NCBI GenBank assembly: GCA_024235875.1 | Contig: JACKLP010000004.1 | Location: forward strand, 197,322 to 261,321 | DNA from: Burkholderiaceae bacterium | GTDB taxonomy: Bacteria > Pseudomonadota > Gammaproteobacteria > Burkholderiales > Burkholderiaceae_E | Direction: 5' to 3' | Length of the DNA stretch: 64,000 bases | Shown here: positions 1 to 9,532 of the stretch, one piece after another | Layout of the letters: each line of letters starts with the position of its first letter | Numbering within the stretch: position 1 is the stretch's first letter | Program-made: the position numbers and the translations under genes | Notes under the pieces: generated by a model | What the model was told of the DNA's origin: nothing | The model's input: only the letters and a program-made list of their open reading frames with translations | Databases searched by the model: none

Positions 1-2136
1 TCGGCCTATTTCACCGATGTGCAGCAGAGCCACGTCGAGGACCAGACCGGCCAGGCGATCGGCACCGTCAACATGATCATGTGCTTCATGCGCAGCATGC
101 GTCCCGACCTGCTGGTCAACCAAGGGCCGTATGCCGCGATGTTCGACGCCAACCGCTGCGAGAAGAACCAGGGCTCGGCGTCCTCGGCCCCGAAGCTGCT
201 GCGCGCCGTCGTCGATTCCAGTCGTGGCTCCAACACCGAGCCGATGCAGGCCAAGGTCTGGCTCGAGGAGCAGCAGGACGGCGGCAGCTTCGACATCTAT
301 GTTCGAACCCGCGTCGAGGCGGCGCCATCGGCCAGCGAGCGCTACGGGCGCTTTCGCCTGGACTACGGTGCGCCCAACCCCCAGGGCGGTGCGCCGGTCT
401 TCCAGGGCTTCCTGCTCTCCGATGCGGACGGCGTTTCGTTCGTCGAGCGTGAGCGCAAGGGTGCGACGCCGCGCATGACGCAGCTCAAGCTCACGCCGCT
501 CGGCACCGAGCAGGGCGAGGGCGCGCTGCGCTACAACGACTGGGACACTGGCAATCCCGTCAGCTACACCTTCGGCTTCAATGCGACCCACTTCCGACGC
601 TCTGGCGCCACCAGCGACCTGTGCTTTTCCCGGCGACTGGCCGACGCCAAGACATCGGTCTGGCGCTACGGCCTCTACGACGAGACCACGGGCGAGCGCA
701 TCGAGCGCAACTCGGGATTCCCGTTCAGCGCCGAGACCGCGGGCGGTCGTCTGCACGGCTATATCGGCTACCACGGCCTGTCGGTGCCGCCCGAGGCCCT
801 CGATGCACTGCCCAACGGCGCCACGATCGAGCGCGAATCGCACGACGGCGGCCAGGCAGCCCAGCGCTACACCCTGGTACGTACCGGCGGCAAGCTGATG
901 CGCCATGTCCGTCAGCAGCGGACCTTGGCGGCGGCCGACGGCATCGACCTGCATACGTTCACGCAGTCGAACTGGCCCGGCCTGCCCGCCGGACTCGTCG
1001 ACGAGCAGGTGGCCATGAGCTGGGACGAGGCCAATTCTCGCTTCGTGATCCGCGCCAAGATGCAGTGTGGCCAGTCAGGTTGCCAGTTCAATGATCTGCC
1101 CGCGCCGGTAGCGATCAGCGGGGCCGATCTGGCCGGCGCAATGGACAAGGGCTTGTTCGCGCACGCCGACCAGCTGGGCGGCCAGGTATTCGTGCCGGCG
1201 GCGGCGATGACCGACTCGCAGGTCTTGATCAGCTTCCGCTCGAGTCAGGTGGTCGCACCGGGCACGCTGGCAGCCGGGACCTCGTTGTACTGCATCGAGA
1301 ACTGCCCCACCGCGGCGGGGCTCGCGGGCCTGGCGACCGGGGCCAATGGCGACCCGTTCGGCGCCAGTGCGATGCGATTCGGTCCGGTCGCGCCCGGCGA
1401 TGCGGTGACCTACCAGGTCGGCGCCGACGGCACCCTGATGCAGGGCGGCCAGCCGGTGGTCTTTGCCGGCAATGCGAGCGCGCTCGATGGCACGCGCTTC
1501 CAGGGCGGCATCCAGTCGGGCCGGCTCGTCACCGCGCTCAGCCCGCTGATGTGCGACCAGAACGGCAATGTCTGTGCGCACATGGCCGACGGGTTCACCG
1601 AGTTCTACACCTGGGAAACCGGACCCAACCCGTGGAACGAGTACGCCGGCGCGCGTGACGGCCAGGGCAACCTGGTGGCGTTCGAGCCGCCGCTCACCGT
1701 GAGCTGGCAGGTGCCGGCCGATGCCGCCTACGATCGGTTCGCTGGACGCTCGCTGTTGCTGCAGTACGCCGGATTCGGCGATCTGCACGGCCTGCCCTCG
1801 TTCTGCGTCGATCCGTCGACCAACGCCAAGGTCGCCTGTGGCAGCCCCGGCTCGCGCTGGGTCCCGATGCTGTCGATTCCGTACGACGCGACTCACGGCG
1901 TCGTGAGCGTACAGGGCTCGGGCACGCGCTACCTGGTCAAGTGGCTTGGCCGGGAGGTTCGCTTCGCGCAGGTGCCGAATGCCGAGTGCGCGGCCCTGAA
2001 CCTGGGATCGATCACGTCGCTGCCCAGCGATGCCTCGATGGTCGATCCGAGTGACCCGGCCGACGCCGCGTATATCGGCGCGCGGCCCGAGGTCACCGCG
2101 GCACCCCGGGTGATCAACGGCGCTCAGCAGTACTGA
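1..2136 (+). CDS. Unknown protein, probably exported (5' end outside window)
   Basis: The reading frame is open from the first base, so the true start lies upstream; 711 residues are visible. I recognise no family. The product is rich in Gly, Ala, Asp and aromatic residues and has many scattered cysteines, several in pairs (for example QCGQSGC near residue 358 and YCIENC near 436). This pattern suits a disulfide-containing exported protein. No transmembrane segment is evident in the visible part. The gene ends 95 bp before the M81 peptidase gene in the same direction. The opposite strand also has long open frames, but codon use favours the plus strand. Function unknown. Confidence 0.75.
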   Translation, partial: SAYFTDVQQSHVEDQTGQAIGTVNMIMCFMRSMRPDLLVNQGPYAAMFDANRCEKNQGSASSAPKLLRAVVDSSRGSNTEPMQAKVWLEEQQDGGSFDIYVRTRVEAAPSASERYGRFRLDYGAPNPQGGAPVFQGFLLSDADGVSFVERERKGATPRMTQLKLTPLGTEQGEGALRYNDWDTGNPVSYTFGFNATHFRRSGATSDLCFSRRLADAKTSVWRYGLYDETTGERIERNSGFPFSAETAGGRLHGYIGYHGLSVPPEALDALPNGATIERESHDGGQAAQRYTLVRTGGKLMRHVRQQRTLAAADGIDLHTFTQSNWPGLPAGLVDEQVAMSWDEANSRFVIRAKMQCGQSGCQFNDLPAPVAISGADLAGAMDKGLFAHADQLGGQVFVPAAAMTDSQVLISFRSSQVVAPGTLAAGTSLYCIENCPTAAGLAGLATGANGDPFGASAMRFGPVAPGDAVTYQVGADGTLMQGGQPVVFAGNASALDGTRFQGGIQSGRLVTALSPLMCDQNGNVCAHMADGFTEFYTWETGPNPWNEYAGARDGQGNLVAFEPPLTVSWQVPADAAYDRFAGRSLLLQYAGFGDLHGLPSFCVDPSTNAKVACGSPGSRWVPMLSIPYDATHGVVSVQGSGTRYLVKWLGREVRFAQVPNAECAALNLGSITSLPSDASMVDPSDPADAAYIGARPEVTAAPRVINGAQQY

Positions 2137-2231
2137 TCGATGCGAGGGGACACGCCCGGCTGCTAAGCTTCGGACCGAGCCGCGAGCGACGCCGGTATGG
2201 TCGGCGGATTGCGTGGCCGCACGGAGCACCG

Positions 2232-3758
2232 ATGAGCCATCGAATCTTCACTGCCTGCCTGGGCACCGAGACCAATTCCTTCTCGCCGATTCCCACCGGC
2301 CTCGGCCTGTTTGGCCGCACCATGCTGGTTCGCAACGGTGAGCACGGCGCCAAGCCCTCGCTGTTCGCGATGCCCCTGATGCACTGGCGCGAGCGCGGCC
2401 GTGCGCTGGGCTGGACGGTGATCGAGGGCCTGGCGGCCTTCGCGACACCCGCGGGCGAAACCACGCGTTCTGCGTTCGAAGCGCTGCGCGACGAAATCCT
2501 CGCCGATCTCGAGCGGGCGATGCCGGTGGATGCGGTCTTGCTGACCCTCCACGGCGCGATGGTCGCGCACGGCTATGTCGACGCCGAGGGCGAGTTGCTC
2601 GCCCGAATCAGGGCACGCGTCGGCCCCGACGTGCCGATCCTCGCCGAGCTCGACCTCCACGGCCACATGACCGAGCTCAAGCTGCACTCGGCCGATGCGC
2701 TCGTGTATTTCAAGGAATATCCCCACGTCGACGTGCCGGAGCGCGCCGACGAAGTGTTCGAGCTGGCGCGCCGAATGCTCGACGAGGGCCTGCGTCCCAG
2801 GATGGCCATGCACGATTGCCGGATGCTCGGCATCTATCCGACCACGCGCGAGCCCTTGCGCGGTTTCGTCGACCGCATGCAGGCGATGGAGCGGGAAGTG
2901 CCCGGCATCTTGTCGATCTCGCTCGTGCACGGGTTTCCGTGGAGCGACACGCCCGAGGTCGGCACCCGTGTGCTCGTGGTGACCGACAACGATCTGGCGC
3001 TGGCGCAGCGAACCGCGAAGGCGCTCGGCGACTGGATCTGGGAGCATCGCGATGCGCTCGTGGCGCCGTTCGTCTCGATCGACACCGCCATCGATGCCGT
3101 GCTCGATGCGCGGCCCGACGGTCGTCCGTTCGTGCTCGCGGATACCGCGGACAACACCGGTATCGGCGCCTCGGGCGACTCCACGTTCATGCTCTCGCGC
3201 CTGATCGAGCGTGGCGCGGGCGGATTCGCGATCTCGCCGCTTTGGGATCCGGTGGCCACCGAAATGGCCTTCGATGGCGGCGTCGGCGCCGAGATGCCGG
3301 TTCGCATCGGTGGCAAGCTCGGACCCGCATCCGGCGACCCGGTCGACGCGACGGTCACGGTGATGGGCCTGGTCGAACGCGCCACGCAGCCCTTCGGGCG
3401 CTCGATCTCCCCGCTGGGCAACATGGCCTGGCTTCGAATCTCGCTCGACGGCGCCCTCCCAGGAGACGATTCGAAGGCGATCGACGTGATCGTCAACGAC
3501 TACCGTGTGCAAAGCTTCGACCCGCAGTGCTTCTCCGCGGTCGGCCTCGACCCGGCGCGACCGCGTGCGCTGATCGTGAAATCGACCCAGCACTTCCATG
3601 CCGGCTTCGCCCCGATCGCGCGCGAAATCCTCTATGTCTCGGCACCGGGCAGCGGCTCGATGAACTTTGGCGAGTTGCCGCATCGTCGAGTCAGCGCGCC
3701 GCTGTGGCCCCGGCTGGACGACCCGCACTTGATCGCCGGTCCGGCAGACCTGACATGA
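2232..3758 (+). CDS. M81 family metallopeptidase (MlrC-like)
   Basis: The 508-residue product matches the M81/MlrC family, named for the enzyme that degrades linear microcystin peptides. Most homologues have unknown substrates. The N-terminal domain shows the family hallmarks: TETNSFSP near residue 13, LTLHGAMVAHGYVD near 105, ELDLHGHMT near 142 and YFKEYPHVDVPERADE near 162, which contain the metal-binding Asp/His residues. The C-terminal MlrC domain has ADTADNTGIGASGD near 302. An upstream GGAG seven bases before the ATG supports the start. The stop overlaps the ATG of the following SDR gene (ATGA), so the two are translationally coupled and may act on one substrate. Substrate not predictable. 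Confidence 0.9.
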   Translation: MSHRIFTACLGTETNSFSPIPTGLGLFGRTMLVRNGEHGAKPSLFAMPLMHWRERGRALGWTVIEGLAAFATPAGETTRSAFEALRDEILADLERAMPVDAVLLTLHGAMVAHGYVDAEGELLARIRARVGPDVPILAELDLHGHMTELKLHSADALVYFKEYPHVDVPERADEVFELARRMLDEGLRPRMAMHDCRMLGIYPTTREPLRGFVDRMQAMEREVPGILSISLVHGFPWSDTPEVGTRVLVVTDNDLALAQRTAKALGDWIWEHRDALVAPFVSIDTAIDAVLDARPDGRPFVLADTADNTGIGASGDSTFMLSRLIERGAGGFAISPLWDPVATEMAFDGGVGAEMPVRIGGKLGPASGDPVDATVTVMGLVERATQPFGRSISPLGNMAWLRISLDGALPGDDSKAIDVIVNDYRVQSFDPQCFSAVGLDPARPRALIVKSTQHFHAGFAPIAREILYVSAPGSGSMNFGELPHRRVSAPLWPRLDDPHLIAGPADLT

Positions 3759-4543
3759 GTTCGGCCGTCGCGAGCGAAGCAACGCCGAACGCTCGGGTCG
3801 CCCTGGTCACCGGGGGGGCCAAGGGAATCGGCGCCGAGGCCTGCCGCCGGCTGGCTGCGGCCGGGTTCGGTGTCGTGGTCGCCGATCTCGACCTCCCCGA
3901 GGCCGAATCCACCGCGGCGGCGATCGTCGCCGCCGGCGGCCGGGCACAGGCGATTCCGCTCGACGTGGGCGATCCGGCCGGTGTGCAGTCCGCATTCGCC
4001 GAGCTCGACGCCCGGGAAGGGCGCTGCGACGTGCTGGTCAATTGCGCCGGCATCGCCAAGGTCTTTCCCTTCGTGGATTTCCCGCTCGAGAACTTCGTGG
4101 ACACGATGCGGGTCAATGTGACCGGCACCTTCCTGTGTTCTCAGCACGCGGCCCGATTGATGATCCGCCACCGCTGGGGTCGTATCGTCAATATCGCCTC
4201 CGTCGCCGGGATGCGGGCGGTGGGCACGGGCCGAACCGCCTACGGGACCTCGAAGGGGGCGGTGATCGCCCTGACGCGACAAATGGCCGTGGAACTGGCC
4301 GAACATGGCGTGACCGTCAACGCGATCTGCCCGGGGCCGGTCGACACGCCGATGACGCGCGTGCTCCACACCGAGAAATTCCGCCAGGAATACCGCAAGG
4401 CGATCCCGATGGACCGCTACGGCACCACGGGCGAGATGGCGGCCGCGGTCATGTACCTGGTGTCCGACGACGCCGGCTACCTGACCGGCGTCGAACTACC
4501 CGTGGACGGCGGTTTCCTGGCCAGCGGCGCGCGCGGGATCTAG
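3755..4543 (+). CDS. Short-chain dehydrogenase/reductase (SDR)
   Basis: Classical SDR of 262 residues. The NAD(P)-binding motif is TGGAKGIG near residue 18, NCAGIAK follows near 95, and the catalytic Ser-Tyr-Lys set is in SVAGMR (Ser) and AYGTSKGAV (Tyr/Lys) near residues 147-168. The C-terminus VDGGF is typical of FabG-like oxidoreductases. The ATG at 3755 overlaps the stop of the M81 peptidase gene by 4 bp, which fixes the start. The open frame runs further upstream inside the peptidase gene, but that part is a shadow. Substrate unknown; coupling suggests a shared catabolic step with the peptidase. Confidence 0.92.
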   Translation: MSSAVASEATPNARVALVTGGAKGIGAEACRRLAAAGFGVVVADLDLPEAESTAAAIVAAGGRAQAIPLDVGDPAGVQSAFAELDAREGRCDVLVNCAGIAKVFPFVDFPLENFVDTMRVNVTGTFLCSQHAARLMIRHRWGRIVNIASVAGMRAVGTGRTAYGTSKGAVIALTRQMAVELAEHGVTVNAICPGPVDTPMTRVLHTEKFRQEYRKAIPMDRYGTTGEMAAAVMYLVSDDAGYLTGVELPVDGGFLASGARGI

Positions 4544-4568
4544 TCCCGCTCCCGCAGGGATCCGCGCG
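4530..4568. terminator. Inverted repeat between convergent genes
   Basis: CGCGCGGGATC (4530-4540) pairs imperfectly with GATCCGCGCG (4559-4568) between the convergent SDR (ends 4543) and acyltransferase (ends 4577). The left arm lies in the last codons of the SDR gene. No U-tract follows on either side, so this is a weak candidate for a bidirectional terminator. Confidence 0.35.
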
Positions 4569-4576
4569 ACGGACTC

Positions 4577-5800
4577 CTAGGCGATCCGGGTATTGGGGCC
4601 GAGTGCCTCCGGGTCGTCGACCGACCAGGCGCGCCGCCGCCTCGAGCTCAGGCGCTTCGAGGCCAGGTTCAGCGGCCGCTCCACGAAGTGATAGACGATC
4701 AGGCTCGAACCCACGCACAGCGCGAGGATCGTCGGGACCAGCATCGCCGGCGGCCAGTGGACCAGGTGCCGGACCGTGGTCGAGATCAGCGTCACGTGGA
4801 TCAGATAGAGCGAGTACGACGCATCGCCCAGGGCGAGCATCGCGCGCGGGACGATGCGCTTGCGATCGGGCTGCCAGCCCAGGGCCAGGGTGAACAGCAG
4901 GGCGGCCGGAACGCCCCAACCGATGGTGCGCATCCACGCTGCCGTGCGATTGCCATCGATGAAGGTCCCCGACAGCGAGATGTCGACCACGTCGCTCAGG
5001 CCGGCCCAGACGATCGGCACCGGCGCCAGGATCGCGAGCCAGCGCAGGGACGGCAAGATGCCACGCAGCAGGTCGCGTCGCCATGCGATGTAGATCAGCG
5101 AGCCGGCGGCGAATTCGAGCATCATCGGACTCGTCATGACGCGGGCCACGACCCAGTCCGATTGGTCCAGACCGACGATCCGCCCCAGCACCGGCAGCGC
5201 GATGGTCGTCCCGACGATCCAGCCGATCCGCTGGGTGACACCGGCGGCCAGCGCGGCGCCCACGATCAGGTAGAACACGAACTCGTACATCAGCGACCAG
5301 GCCACGCCGAGAACGGGCCAGTCGTAGGGGCCGAAGTCGAACAAGGGCAGCAGCAGCAGGCTGTTGAGGATCTGGCCATCGGTCAGGTGCCCATCCCGGG
5401 ACAGGGTCCGGAACATCACGAAGCCGGTGACGAGCAGGTACAGCGGCAGGATTCGAAGCGCGCGGCCGAGCAGGAACTTGGAACCGGCGTTGCGTCCCGC
5501 GCGCTTCTCGATGCTCAGCAGCATCACGAAGCCGCTGATCGTGAAGAACAGATCCACGCCGAACGAACCGATGCGAACAAAGGTCTGGAGCACCCAGGTC
5601 GCGAGCTCGCTCTCGAGCGCCACGTGCCGCGGGATGATCAGGAAATGGTTGAACACCACCAGGAGCGCGGCGACGGCTCGCAAGGCCTGTAGCGACGCCA
5701 GGCGGCCATCGGCATCGCGGCCCGATGTCCTGCCGGCGTTCGCTCCCCTGCGATCGCCGGTCGGGCGGTCACCACCGCCAAAGATCTTGATTGCTCTCAT
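4577..5800 (-). CDS. Acyltransferase family 3 membrane protein (copy 1)
   Basis: Acyltransferase-3 (OafA/YrhL-like) integral membrane protein of 407 residues with about ten hydrophobic segments. Such enzymes O-acylate surface glycans. The signature LQALRAVAALLVVFNHF near residues 37-53 carries the conserved Arg and the catalytic-region His; GVDLFFTISGFVM follows near 77. The start at 5800 is chosen because AAGGA lies nine bases upstream, in an A-rich leader (AACAATAAC). The longer frame to 5863 lacks a better signal. It is the last of three tandem paralogues read on the minus strand. The exact acyl donor and acceptor cannot be inferred. Confidence 0.88.
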   Translation of the reverse strand: MRAIKIFGGGDRPTGDRRGANAGRTSGRDADGRLASLQALRAVAALLVVFNHFLIIPRHVALESELATWVLQTFVRIGSFGVDLFFTISGFVMLLSIEKRAGRNAGSKFLLGRALRILPLYLLVTGFVMFRTLSRDGHLTDGQILNSLLLLPLFDFGPYDWPVLGVAWSLMYEFVFYLIVGAALAAGVTQRIGWIVGTTIALPVLGRIVGLDQSDWVVARVMTSPMMLEFAAGSLIYIAWRRDLLRGILPSLRWLAILAPVPIVWAGLSDVVDISLSGTFIDGNRTAAWMRTIGWGVPAALLFTLALGWQPDRKRIVPRAMLALGDASYSLYLIHVTLISTTVRHLVHWPPAMLVPTILALCVGSSLIVYHFVERPLNLASKRLSSRRRRAWSVDDPEALGPNTRIA

Positions 5801-5947
5801 TGTTATTGTTCCTTTTTCGTGCACATCGGGATTCTCGGAATCCCTCGGAAGAAGCCGACGCAAACGGACGGCGCTGGTCCACCGGCCGCGATGCGCGAAC
5901 GCGGCCGGATGAGAAATGGTCGGGTCGGGGGGCGCTTGCGCAGGCTC

Positions 5948-7165
5948 TCAGGCCTTGGTGCGAGCCGGTGCCGCCGGATCGGCATAGCGCGCCCGCAGCC
6001 TGGCGAGCAGACGCTTGGATATCCGGGTCATTGGATATTCGACCAGGCGGTAGACGATCAGGGCGGCGATCACCGAGGAGACGACGGCTGCAATGCCCTT
6101 GAGCCACATCGGCGAGTCGCCCATCCGGCGCAGGACGGCCGACATCACCGGCAGGTGGAACAGATACAGCGTGTACGAGGCGTCGCCCAGCGCCAGCAGC
6201 GGCCGCGCGATCAACTGGCGATCGGTCACCCGAAAGCTCAGGGCGGCGGCGAACATCAGGGCCGCCGGAATGCCCCAGCCGAAGGCCCGCAACCAGGCGC
6301 CCACCCGCGTGCCGTCGTACTCGGCGTTGTCCGCGTTCACCGGGTCGAAGCCGGCGATCCAGACGACGACCGGGATCGACAACAGGGCCAGGGCGCGGAT
6401 CAGGCGATGATTGCGCTCGATCCACCCGCTGCGCCAGGCCACGTAGGCGAGGATCCCGAACGAGAACTCGTACATCATCGGGCTCATCGCGAAGCGCACG
6501 ACCGTCAGGTGCGAGCGATCGAACTCGAGCAGGCGCCCGATGGTCGGCAGTGCGATCGTGATGCCGATGATCCATGCAACCCGATTCCTGGCCCCCATCG
6601 CGATCACGCTCGCGACCACGAAATAGAACAGGAACTCGAACACCAGCGTCCAACTCACACTGAGCAGCGAATTCTCATAGGGACCGGTATCCACGATCGG
6701 CAGCAGGGTGGCGGTGTTGATCACCCGACCGATGTTCAGCGGGTCGCCGTTCTGGATGATCTGGAACAGCACGTAGCCCGAGATCAGGTAGTAGATCGGC
6801 AGGATGCGCAGCGCCCGGTTCGCAATGAACTCCTGCGCCACGCCCCGTCCGAAGCGATTCTGGATACTGAACAGCATCACGAATCCGCTGATCGCAAAGA
6901 ACAGATCCACCCCGAACGAGCCCAGTTTGGGACCCGCCTCGTAGAACCAACGTTGGAAGTCGCTCGTGAGGTCGACCTCGTGCGGAATCAGGCTGACGTG
7001 GTGCAGGACGACCAGCAGGGCGGCGATCCCTCGCAGTACCTGGATCGATTCGAGCCGTTGGCCTGGGCCGGGCGTGGCGGCCGTGGGCGCGGTCGCGCCC
7101 GACGCGGCTTGGCGACCGATAGGGCCGGGCGGCGCGGCGGCCGCGATATTGGGTGGCGGTGGCAT
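5948..7165 (-). CDS. Acyltransferase family 3 membrane protein (copy 2)
   Basis: A 405-residue acyltransferase-3 paralogue. The core begins with LESIQVLRGIAALLVVLHHV near residue 35, then GVDLFFAISGFVMLFSIQ, followed by about nine more hydrophobic segments. The N-terminal 30 residues are Pro/Ala-rich and low complexity, probably a cytoplasmic tail. The ATG at 7165 has AAGGA eight bases upstream. An upstream in-frame extension reads through a (TTG)5 repeat into the neighbouring gene and is rejected. The stop of copy 3 lies 26 bp upstream, so the genes are co-transcribed. Likely an O-acyltransferase of a surface polysaccharide. Confidence 0.88.
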   Translation of the reverse strand: MPPPPNIAAAAPPGPIGRQAASGATAPTAATPGPGQRLESIQVLRGIAALLVVLHHVSLIPHEVDLTSDFQRWFYEAGPKLGSFGVDLFFAISGFVMLFSIQNRFGRGVAQEFIANRALRILPIYYLISGYVLFQIIQNGDPLNIGRVINTATLLPIVDTGPYENSLLSVSWTLVFEFLFYFVVASVIAMGARNRVAWIIGITIALPTIGRLLEFDRSHLTVVRFAMSPMMYEFSFGILAYVAWRSGWIERNHRLIRALALLSIPVVVWIAGFDPVNADNAEYDGTRVGAWLRAFGWGIPAALMFAAALSFRVTDRQLIARPLLALGDASYTLYLFHLPVMSAVLRRMGDSPMWLKGIAAVVSSVIAALIVYRLVEYPMTRISKRLLARLRARYADPAAPARTKA

Positions 7166-7175
7166 GGGGTTGTCC

Positions 7176-7190
7176 TTGTTGTTGTTGTTG
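7176..7190. repeat. (TTG)5 trinucleotide repeat at an operon junction
   Basis: Five perfect TTG units (AAC on the transcribed strand) lie between the stop of acyltransferase copy 3 (7192-7194) and the Shine-Dalgarno of copy 2. The transcript reads an AAC run, then AAGGA, then the ATG. It may act as an A-rich translation enhancer; repeat-number variation could alter spacing to upstream elements. Confidence 0.7.
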
Positions 7191-7191
7191 T

Positions 7192-8328
7192 TCAGGTCGT
7201 GGCCGGCACGGCGCGGCGCATTTGATGGCGACGCAGCCATTGCCTGGAACGCTGATGTAGCGGGCGTTCCACCAAGCGATAGAGGATCAGCGCCGCGACG
7301 ATCGATACCAGCATTGCGATGGCGGCGGTGAGCAGGGCTGGAAAGCTGGCAGGTGCCTTGCGCGCGACGATCGCGACGATGGGCAGGTGAACCAGGTAGA
7401 GCGAATAGGAAATGTCGCCCAGCAACAGCAAGGGGCGATTGCGCGCGAGCCATTGGTCGGAGCGAACGGTCAGGATCGCGAGGAAGATCAGCGCCGCGGA
7501 CGAACCCCAGCCGATCGTGCGCAGCCAGCCAATGCCGCCGTCGATCAGTTCGTCGGCGTTGGCGACGCCGCCGTCTCGCATCGATAGGGTCAGCGGCACG
7601 CTCACCAGTGCGACCAATGCGAGCAGTTGCCAGGTCGCGCGGTGACGCTCGATCAGTCCCTTGCGCCAGGCGACATAGGCGAGTGCGCCCAAGGAGAACT
7701 CGATCAGGATCGGATTGGTGATCATGCGCACGATGACGGCGCTCGCATGCTCGAGCCCCAGGCTCAGGCCCAGTAGCGGCAAGGCGATGGTGATGCCCAC
7801 GATCGTGGCGGCCCGTTGGCGCACGTCGGCAACCACGACCGTGGCCACGACCAGGTAGAAGATGAATTCGAACACCAGGGTCCAGCCGACGATCAGCACC
7901 GGCCAGTTGTAGGCGTCCTGATCGGTTAGAGGGAGCAACAGGAAGCTGTTGACGAACCCGACCGCGCCGAAATCCGTTCCCGCCTGCAGGCCACGCAGGA
8001 ACAAGGTGCCCGCGACCAGGTAGTAGATCGGCAGGATTCGCAGCGCGCGGCCGACCAGGAACTGGCCGGCAGAGCTCGCGCCGTGCAGCTTCTCGACGCT
8101 GAACAGCATCACGAAGCCGCTGATCACGAAGAAAAGGTCGACCCCGAAGGCGCCGATCGGGGTGGCCGATTCGAACAGCCAGTAGAGCCAGCCGTTGGGC
8201 GGCAGGTGATCATGTCCCACGTAGATCTGGTGGCAGAACACCACGAGCAATGCCGCGATACCGCGCAATACCTGGATCGACTCCAGTCGCTGGTCCGACG
8301 TTTGGTTCTTCGAGGGCGTTGCTTTCAT
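7192..8328 (-). CDS. Acyltransferase family 3 membrane protein (copy 3)
   Basis: First gene of the tandem acyltransferase-3 operon, 378 residues. It starts MKATPSKNQTSDQR, with AGGAC upstream of the ATG at 8328. LESIQVLRGIAALLVVFCHQ near residues 15-34 is almost identical to copy 2, pointing to recent duplication, and GVDLFFVISGFVMLFSVE follows. About ten hydrophobic segments are visible. The C-terminus is basic and probably cytosolic. Expected role: O-acylation of an envelope glycan. The 440-bp region upstream separates it from a divergent SDR gene. Confidence 0.88.
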   Translation of the reverse strand: MKATPSKNQTSDQRLESIQVLRGIAALLVVFCHQIYVGHDHLPPNGWLYWLFESATPIGAFGVDLFFVISGFVMLFSVEKLHGASSAGQFLVGRALRILPIYYLVAGTLFLRGLQAGTDFGAVGFVNSFLLLPLTDQDAYNWPVLIVGWTLVFEFIFYLVVATVVVADVRQRAATIVGITIALPLLGLSLGLEHASAVIVRMITNPILIEFSLGALAYVAWRKGLIERHRATWQLLALVALVSVPLTLSMRDGGVANADELIDGGIGWLRTIGWGSSAALIFLAILTVRSDQWLARNRPLLLLGDISYSLYLVHLPIVAIVARKAPASFPALLTAAIAMLVSIVAALILYRLVERPLHQRSRQWLRRHQMRRAVPATT

Positions 8329-8768
8329 CAGTCCTGTTCCAGGCGCCTTGTGGGTCGCGGCCCCGAGGAATCACGCCAGGCACGCATTCCGATCGGCGGC
8401 CGGCCCCGGACGCGGCCACCTGCCCATCATTGGAAACGGGCGGAGAGCGCTGCCACAGGCGCACGCGACGAACGGTCGATGCATTCGCCAGTCGGTCCGC
8501 TGCCAGCCGGTATCGCGACCCGCTCGCACCGATCCCGTCCGAATCGTTCGACGCGACCGAACCCGTGACGTCCAAGTATGCTAGAAGGGCTTGCTCGAAT
8601 CGACCGTGCGGATTTGCACCAAACCGGCGATTTATCGTTTCTCACCATTTGATCGGGGGAAACACCGGCCAACGACCCGGATCGTCGGCGATTCACGTGT
8701 GTTGCGCCATCAATACATATTCTCGATGCCGACCTGGGCGGTCGGCGAACAGAGGCGAAGGGGAAGAA
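8329..8768. other. Intergenic region, probable divergent promoters
   Basis: 440 bp between the divergent acyltransferase operon and the SDR gene at 8769. The part from about 8570 to 8740 is more AT-rich than its surroundings and includes a CATATT hexamer near 8719 that could be a -10 box for the SDR operon. I see no convincing open frame, RNA element or strong inverted repeat here. Confidence 0.5.
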
Positions 8769-9509
8769 ATGACGACGGCGAGTTTCGACTTCACCGGCCG
8801 CACGGCGCTGGTCACCGGCGGGGTGTCCGGAATCGGTGCCGCGACCACCGCGGCCTTTCTCAATGCCGGCGCCCGGGTACTGGCCTGCGGCCTCACCGAC
8901 GCCGAGTTGGACGCGGCTCGCGGCGACGCGGTGCTGGGCCGTGCCGATGTCCGACGGCTCGACGTCACCGATCGAGCCGCGGTCGATGCGCTGATCGGGG
9001 GGCTCGACCGGCTCGACTATGTCGTGAATTGCGCCGGCATCATCCGTCGCGATGCCGAGCACGACCCCGACGTATTCGACCAGGTGCTCGACGTGCACGT
9101 CAGCGGCAGCATGCGGGTCTCGAGCGCGGCGCGGCCGCTGCTCAAGGCCAGCGGCGGCGCGATCGTGATGATCGGCTCGGTGATGTCCTTCTTCGGCGGC
9201 CCGAAGCAGCCCGCCTACTCGGCCTCGAAAGGCGCGATCCGCAACCTGACGATGTCGCTGGCTTGCGCGTACGCACCTGATGGCATCCGCGTCAACGCGG
9301 TGGCACCAGGCTGGGTCATGACCGAGTTGTCGCGCGGTGCGCGCGAGAACCCGGAACGCAACGCGATGATCATGGCGCGCACGCCGATCGGGCGCTGGGC
9401 CGAGCCCGCCGAGATCGCGGATCCGGTGCTGTTCCTTTGCTCGGACGCGGCACGCTACATGACCGGTACCGTGATGCCGGTCGACGGCGGCTACACCTCG
9501 GTCGGCTGA
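8769..9509 (+). CDS. Short-chain dehydrogenase/reductase (SDR)
   Basis: Classical SDR, 246 residues. Cofactor motif TGGVSGIG near residue 15, NCAGIIRRD near 84, catalytic Ser in MIGSVMSFFGG, and Tyr/Lys in AYSASKGAI near residues 144-152. It ends PVDGGYTSVG, as in FabG-like and 2-hydroxyacid-type SDRs. The ATG at 8769 has a purine-rich GAAGGGGAAG directly upstream. An in-frame extension to 8250 runs through intergenic sequence and is rejected. The CoA-transferase gene starts 23 bp downstream, so the pair probably catalyses successive steps on an acyl-CoA or hydroxyacid; the substrate is unknown. Confidence 0.92.
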   Translation: MTTASFDFTGRTALVTGGVSGIGAATTAAFLNAGARVLACGLTDAELDAARGDAVLGRADVRRLDVTDRAAVDALIGGLDRLDYVVNCAGIIRRDAEHDPDVFDQVLDVHVSGSMRVSSAARPLLKASGGAIVMIGSVMSFFGGPKQPAYSASKGAIRNLTMSLACAYAPDGIRVNAVAPGWVMTELSRGARENPERNAMIMARTPIGRWAEPAEIADPVLFLCSDAARYMTGTVMPVDGGYTSVG

Positions 9510-9532
9510 CGGGCGGGCAGGGAGTCGACACG

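Noticed and set aside
2163..3782. 539-codon minus-strand frame opposite the M81 peptidase
   Set aside because: No family resemblance; the plus-strand frame has complete MlrC motifs.
2816..4543. Single long protein fusing upstream sequence to the SDR
   Set aside because: The first half is out of frame with the M81 gene and has no motifs; the ATG at 3755 gives a normal SDR.
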